From Cephalotus follicularis (taxonomy: Eukaryota; Streptophyta; Magnoliopsida; Oxalidales; Cephalotaceae): a stretch of DNA of 64,000 nt. Under the pieces are notes generated by a model. The model worked only from the letters and a program-made list of their open reading frames with translations. It was not told the origin of the DNA and ran no database searches. Made by a program: the position numbers and the translations under genes. The first letter of the stretch is position 1. Each line of letters begins with the position of its first letter. The stretch spans positions 1 to 64,000 of the forward strand of contig BDDD01005154.1 of NCBI GenBank assembly GCA_001972305.1, written 5' to 3'. Below, one piece after another: positions 60,374-64,000 of the stretch.

Positions 60374-62259
60374 ATAATACATGAAATCGAATTTCTGGTC
60401 ACAAAAAATCTATACAAAACCCCAAGAATGTCCCCAAATGCATGAAGGTGCCAGTGGCATAGCAGCCATCCTAAGGTGCTGCGTCCGACATCTACCTCCA
60501 TCAACAAGCTGTCCTTAGTGGATCTCAAGAACGTTGCTGCCCCGCTCCCTCTGCACACAAAACTGAGAGGGGATTAGTCCAACTGACTAGTGAGTAAGAT
60601 CAAGGAATATCCTGGATGACCCACTTCCACCTGGGTGCCAAGAGTCAAGGTGAACGTGCCCTGCCCCAACTGGGCTGGGGACAACCCATATCCATTGCTC
60701 AACAAAACAAGGCAGGGGTGAAAACATACAAGGATATCAATGAAAAAGAAAGCCCGAGGAGACGTCAGAGCTACCAACTCAATGACTGACCTCAAAGAAA
60801 GAAGATAAACAACAGTTTATATGTCAAAACATGCCAGGGATCCAAGAATCAACAAAAGATCAACTCTAAGGATCAACAATATCAAGGGAACTACTGGTCC
60901 TGTATCAATCACAGGCACATTCCACACACGCACATGCACACATGAAACTCACACACTTCCATAGTCGGAACCACCTCGGCAGCATAGATAACAACTCCGT
61001 TGACGTTCGATCAATGCGGTCATGGGCTACTGGATTGAACACATCCCTCATATAGGCATATGGATACCCACTTCCAGAGCACCGAATGAACATCGGTAAA
61101 AGGGCTACGCAAGCTCTCCTCCCACGGAAAATCATACGTTGGCGCACCTTACCACGTGAACCTCGATCGAGGGGCTACGCAAGCCCACCTCCATCGGCAA
61201 TCACGAGCTCAGCGCTACACCAGGTGAACCTCGATCGAGAAGCTACCTTGTCGACAATCACACAGCATTAATATCGTCCAAGGGGCCCGCGAATCACCAC
61301 TCAGCTCCGCCCTTGATGAGATAACAGGGGAGAACCTCGGCATAGAGGTAAGTGTATCACCACTTAGACCATCTCGTCCCGGCAATCTCATACATAACCA
61401 AGTATCCAGTACGCAGTAACCAGTACCCAAGGACAACAACACATGATATCAAACAAAGCATGAATACTCAAACAGAAAGGGGAAACAACATGTTCAACCC
61501 AGGCATTGAGCTCTCAACTCAAAAACAATAGTATTCACATGCAATATCAACAGGATAACAGGAGAAGAAATCCTAGTCAAGGATAATATCATGGAAAGGC
61601 ATATAAACAATAAACTCTTACTTATCAATTGATAGAAAGAAGAACATCCCACTTACTAGTATTAGTAGCTTCTATAGTTAGCTTCCTTGTTGCGCGGGCT
61701 CCTTGCCTAGATCTTCCTCTGCAAGATCAACACACAACAATGCTTAGCTACCATGAACAACATCACTGAAGCTATGCATGAACCACATACAACCATGAAA
61801 ACCAAGGCGAAGCTCTTCCTTGGCCTGAAAGATCGTCCCTGCACCAACCATGTGACGTACCAAAACGTACTAAGGAGAACACTCACCTGCTAGACGCGTA
61901 GATGGGTGAAAGAAAGTTCCAACCTCAAACAGCGCTCAAAGCTTCAGAAGGAAGATGAAGAAGAAGATGAAAGATGAAAGCTCACTCTCCCAAATGCTTC
62001 TTCAGACGTGAGGTGATGGATATGATATCTGCCGAAGTCAACTATCAAGCTTCCTAAGCAAGCTTTGCACATATCCTAACACCAACTAAACAAATCTTAT
62101 CTCTTAACCACATACAAACATTGGGCCTCCACCAAGCCCAAACCAAACCAACACTTACCCAAGAAGGAGAAGCCTAAACCAACACAACCAAGGAGAAAAG
62201 AAGAAAAATTTCCCCCGAGCCCAAACATCAATTTACCAAAAATTATGCGGGTCATTACA
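60374..62259. other. Right part of the 5.6-kb insertion, non-coding
   Basis: No gene is seen. It holds tandem words around GGGGCTACGCAAGC (61105 and 61170) with CACGTGAACCTCGATCGAG and CAGGTGAACCTCGATCGAG (about 61153 and 61222), that is, two to three units of about 65-70 bp between 61085 and 61330. The remainder is LTR-type sequence ending GGGTCATTACA. Confidence 0.55.
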
Positions 62260-62264
62260 TGGTA

Positions 62265-62903
62265 TCCATCACCCTATGGTCGGTGTTCGGTGATTTGGTG
62301 GACGCCGCCAAGAGAGTAGAGTCGAGTTTAGCAGACCAAAGGGTGCGTCAAGAGCAAGGACGAAAGAGATCCTTATCTCAATCAGAGCAAGCAGAGAACC
62401 CCTCCAAAGTTCAGAAGCAGTGGGGACCTCAGTCCTCAGGCAACACCAGAGGTGGAGCCTCTCAGTAGACACAAACTACCCCAGTTGCTAACAATGTACA
62501 GGGGAGTTCCTATCAGAGTAACAGGACCCCTCAGTGCCAAGTTTGTGGTAAGTCCCATTTGGGGCAATGCAGGAAAGGAAGTTCTGGATGCTACAGATGT
62601 GGCGAGGTCGGGCACATAAAGAGAGATTATCCCCAGCAATCTCTTAGTGAACCGATGACTCTTATTACAGCACCAACAGAGAAGCAGGCTCCAAGCAGTG
62701 GAGTAGCTAGAACAAGTCAACATGCAACAACACCGAGAAAACGTTTCTTAGCACCTCAGAGTAGTACCGCCAGAGCTACTGGTGGCAGACCTCCAAGCAA
62801 ACCAGGATCTACAACAAAGGTTTACTCCCTTCTCAGAGGGGCGGATATGACAGCACCAAACATGCCACCAGGTGAGATCTTGCGTTCTATGTTTCTCCTT
62901 TAG
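62265..62903 (+). pseudogene. L4 gag, knuckle part
   Basis: Continues the L4 gag after the insertion: VFGDLVDAAKRVESSLADQRV near 62285, a charged QGRKRSLSQSEQAENPSK stretch, and two CCHC-type knuckles, CQVCGKSHLGQC-like near 62540 and CYRCGEVGHIKRDYPQ near 62590. A serine/threonine-rich tail follows and ends near 62903. No protease or RT word follows before the polypurine tract at 63030. Fossil. Confidence 0.78.
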
Positions 62904-63017
62904 TAGGATAAGTTAAGTTATAGTATCTGTTAGTTGAGCATGATGGTAGAGAAGCCAAAGATGATAGAATAGTTCTTCCTATGGTTTCGCTTGAGGAATT
63001 TTGTGGACAAAATTCTT

Positions 63018-63030
63018 AAGGTGGGGAGAA
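63018..63030 (+). promoter_or_regulatory. L4 polypurine tract
   Basis: AAGGTGGGGAGAA directly precedes the 3' LTR start TGTACTACCCC. Confidence 0.85.
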
Positions 63031-63302
63031 TGTACTACCCCGTACCTTTTTGGAGCTTTAAGAGTTCTTTTTAAGTTGATAAATATGCTTTATTTTGAGT
63101 TTGGGCTTATGTGTAATAATGGACAAGAGGAGGAAGTGTTAATCCAAGGTTTAAGTGAGAATTGTGGAAGTTGGAGGACTTAAGTGCAAAGCTTGTTGAG
63201 GAAGATTCTAACTTCCAAGACATATGATGGTTTAAGTTGGGATTAGTGTGGAGATATTTTAGTGTTAGCCTTTCTTTTCCTAGCTTCTGTCAATTAGAGT
63301 TT

Positions 63303-63376
<74 letters not shown>

Positions 63377-63860
63377 CTAGTTTTCTTATTCTTCTTCTTC
63401 GTTCTTGCGCCTGGACCAGTAGCTTCTTGTTCTTCGTTCTTGCGCCTGGACCAGTAGCAGTTGAAGATTTCTGAGTGCAGTAGTGGAAGAAGCAGACAAG
63501 GTAAAGGAAATAAGCAGTCAAGCCAGGGGAAGAGAGTATCAGAAAAGAAGAGAAGTTAACGTTGAAGGAAGTAGCAAGAACTGTGAGTGGGCCATCCTTT
63601 CTTTTAAAGCATTTTATTGTTCATCTTATTTTCTTTAGATTCCTTCTCCTCAGCTTCAGTTGTAAGTAAGTGAGTTTAGATGGGAAGTTGTTTTCCCTAA
63701 CGTCTTATGTTAGCCATTCCTTCAGAGTGGAGTGTTTCCCGTAGCAAAGAAAGATGTTAAGCATTCTTATATCATTTCAGCTTCGGATGAGATAACGTGT
63801 TTGTGTTCACCCCCCACGTCAGCGTACCTATTGTCTATAATGGGTTGTTGAGCAACTCTG
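63031..63860 (+). repeat. L4 3' LTR, first part
   Basis: It matches 53081-53815. It differs by a longer AG microsatellite (63303-63374) and a repeated CTTCTTGTTCTTCG/GCGCCTGGACCAGTAG block (about 63390-63460). It is cut at 63861 by another LTR. Confidence 0.88.
63303..63374. repeat. AG microsatellite, L4 3' LTR
   Basis: About 70 bp of AG repeats with one AAAG interruption. Confidence 0.92.
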
Positions 63861-64000
63861 TGTCACACCCCGTTTTACAAACAACATATATATAGTGGTG
63901 GCAATCAACATATAAATCCAGCTTATGTAATTTACCATAAATTTAAAACTTTCCAATGCCATAAACAACTTGCGGAAGCATTTAAATATAAGCCGAATTA
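63861..64000 (-). mobile_element. Minus-strand Gypsy-type LTR, partial
   Basis: Begins TGTCACACCCCGTTTTAC, the complement of a Gypsy LTR end, and shares with G1 the order CAGCTTATG ... GCGGAAGCA ... TAAGC. It continues beyond the window and is inserted in the L4 3' LTR. Confidence 0.7.

Larger units (their letters stand above)
56667..62259 (-). mobile_element. 5.6-kb LTR-type insertion in L4 gag
   Basis: It begins TGACACGCCCCG and ends GGGTCATTACA (minus strand TGTAATGACCC), flanked by TGGTA (56662-56666 and 62260-62264). No coding domain is seen. Taking out the nested LTR at 57905-60373 leaves about 3.1 kb, a plausible single LTR, so I read it as a solo LTR holding another LTR. The left part is GC-richer than most of the window (words such as CCCGGGGACAAC). 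Confidence 0.8.
53081..63860 (+). mobile_element. Gypsy-type element L4 with gag only
   Basis: The 5' LTR is 53081-55786 (2706 bp, TGTAACACCCCG to GGTCCTGACA) and the primer site is at 55790. Gag runs 55918-56661 and, beyond a nested insertion, 62265-62903. The polypurine tract ends at 63030. The 3' LTR begins 63031 (TGTACTACCCCGTACC) and is interrupted at 63861. Between the gag knuckle and the tract there is only about 130 bp, so no pol is present in this copy. It inserted into SV. The LTR pair agrees at about 95 % over the shared part by eye. Confidence 0.85.

Noticed and set aside
1-64000. Species assignment
   Set aside because: The element families seen are common to many angiosperms and no single-copy host gene is available to place the organism.

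Overview
The window is a plant nuclear segment, most likely pericentromeric or otherwise gene-poor, from an angiosperm with a repeat-rich genome. The evidence is long LTRs opening with TGTAA..CC and primer sites matching initiator tRNA-Met (TGGTATCAGAG). Gag and pol domains of Ty3/Gypsy (with a chromodomain-like tail), of Ty1/Copia and of a Sirevirus-like Copia element are also recognisable. I find no host protein gene, tRNA, rRNA or CRISPR array. Nearly all of the 64 kb is LTR-retrotransposon sequence nested up to three levels deep. I cannot name the species.

Layout. 1-837: piece of an LTR of a family called L1 here. 838-5335: Copia element C1 (internal part and right LTR). 5336-6533: LTR-like DNA of uncertain family. 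6534-8152: Copia LTR on the minus strand, an inverted copy of the C1 LTR. 8153-13105: second Copia element C2. 13106-14340: mixed remnants with a perfect 29-bp inverted repeat. 14341-17028: start of a minus-strand Gypsy element G6 (LTR, primer site, gag start). 17029-17528 and 30522-31931: AT-rich DNA either side of a whole-length chromovirus-like Gypsy G1 (17529-30521, target duplication ATAAT). The 5' LTR of G1 holds an L1 element (17770-20469, duplication ATGCA). 31932-34305: Copia C3. 34306-34647: Gypsy LTR piece. 34648-36060: L1-like LTR. 36061-53080: minus-strand Sirevirus-like element SV, split by Gypsy G2 (36916-48894, minus strand), which in turn holds a solo LTR (42109-44840, duplication ATCCA). 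53081-63860: Gypsy-type element L4 with gag but no visible pol, split by a 5.6-kb LTR-type insertion (56667-62259, duplication TGGTA) that holds a G1-related LTR. 63861-64000: start of one more minus-strand LTR.

The most striking signal is not a gene. LTRs from Copia, Sirevirus-like and Gypsy families all carry arrays of short palindromes built on the core GTCGAC. Two main types occur: AAAGACGTCGACGTCTTT (with a GCGTCGACGC relative) and CAGTCGACTG. Related LTRs carry different array types at the same place between homologous flanks: the three L1 copies, and G1 against its relative at 57905-60373. The arrays therefore behave like replaceable modules. Why unrelated elements in one genome converge on this core is the main question raised by the window.
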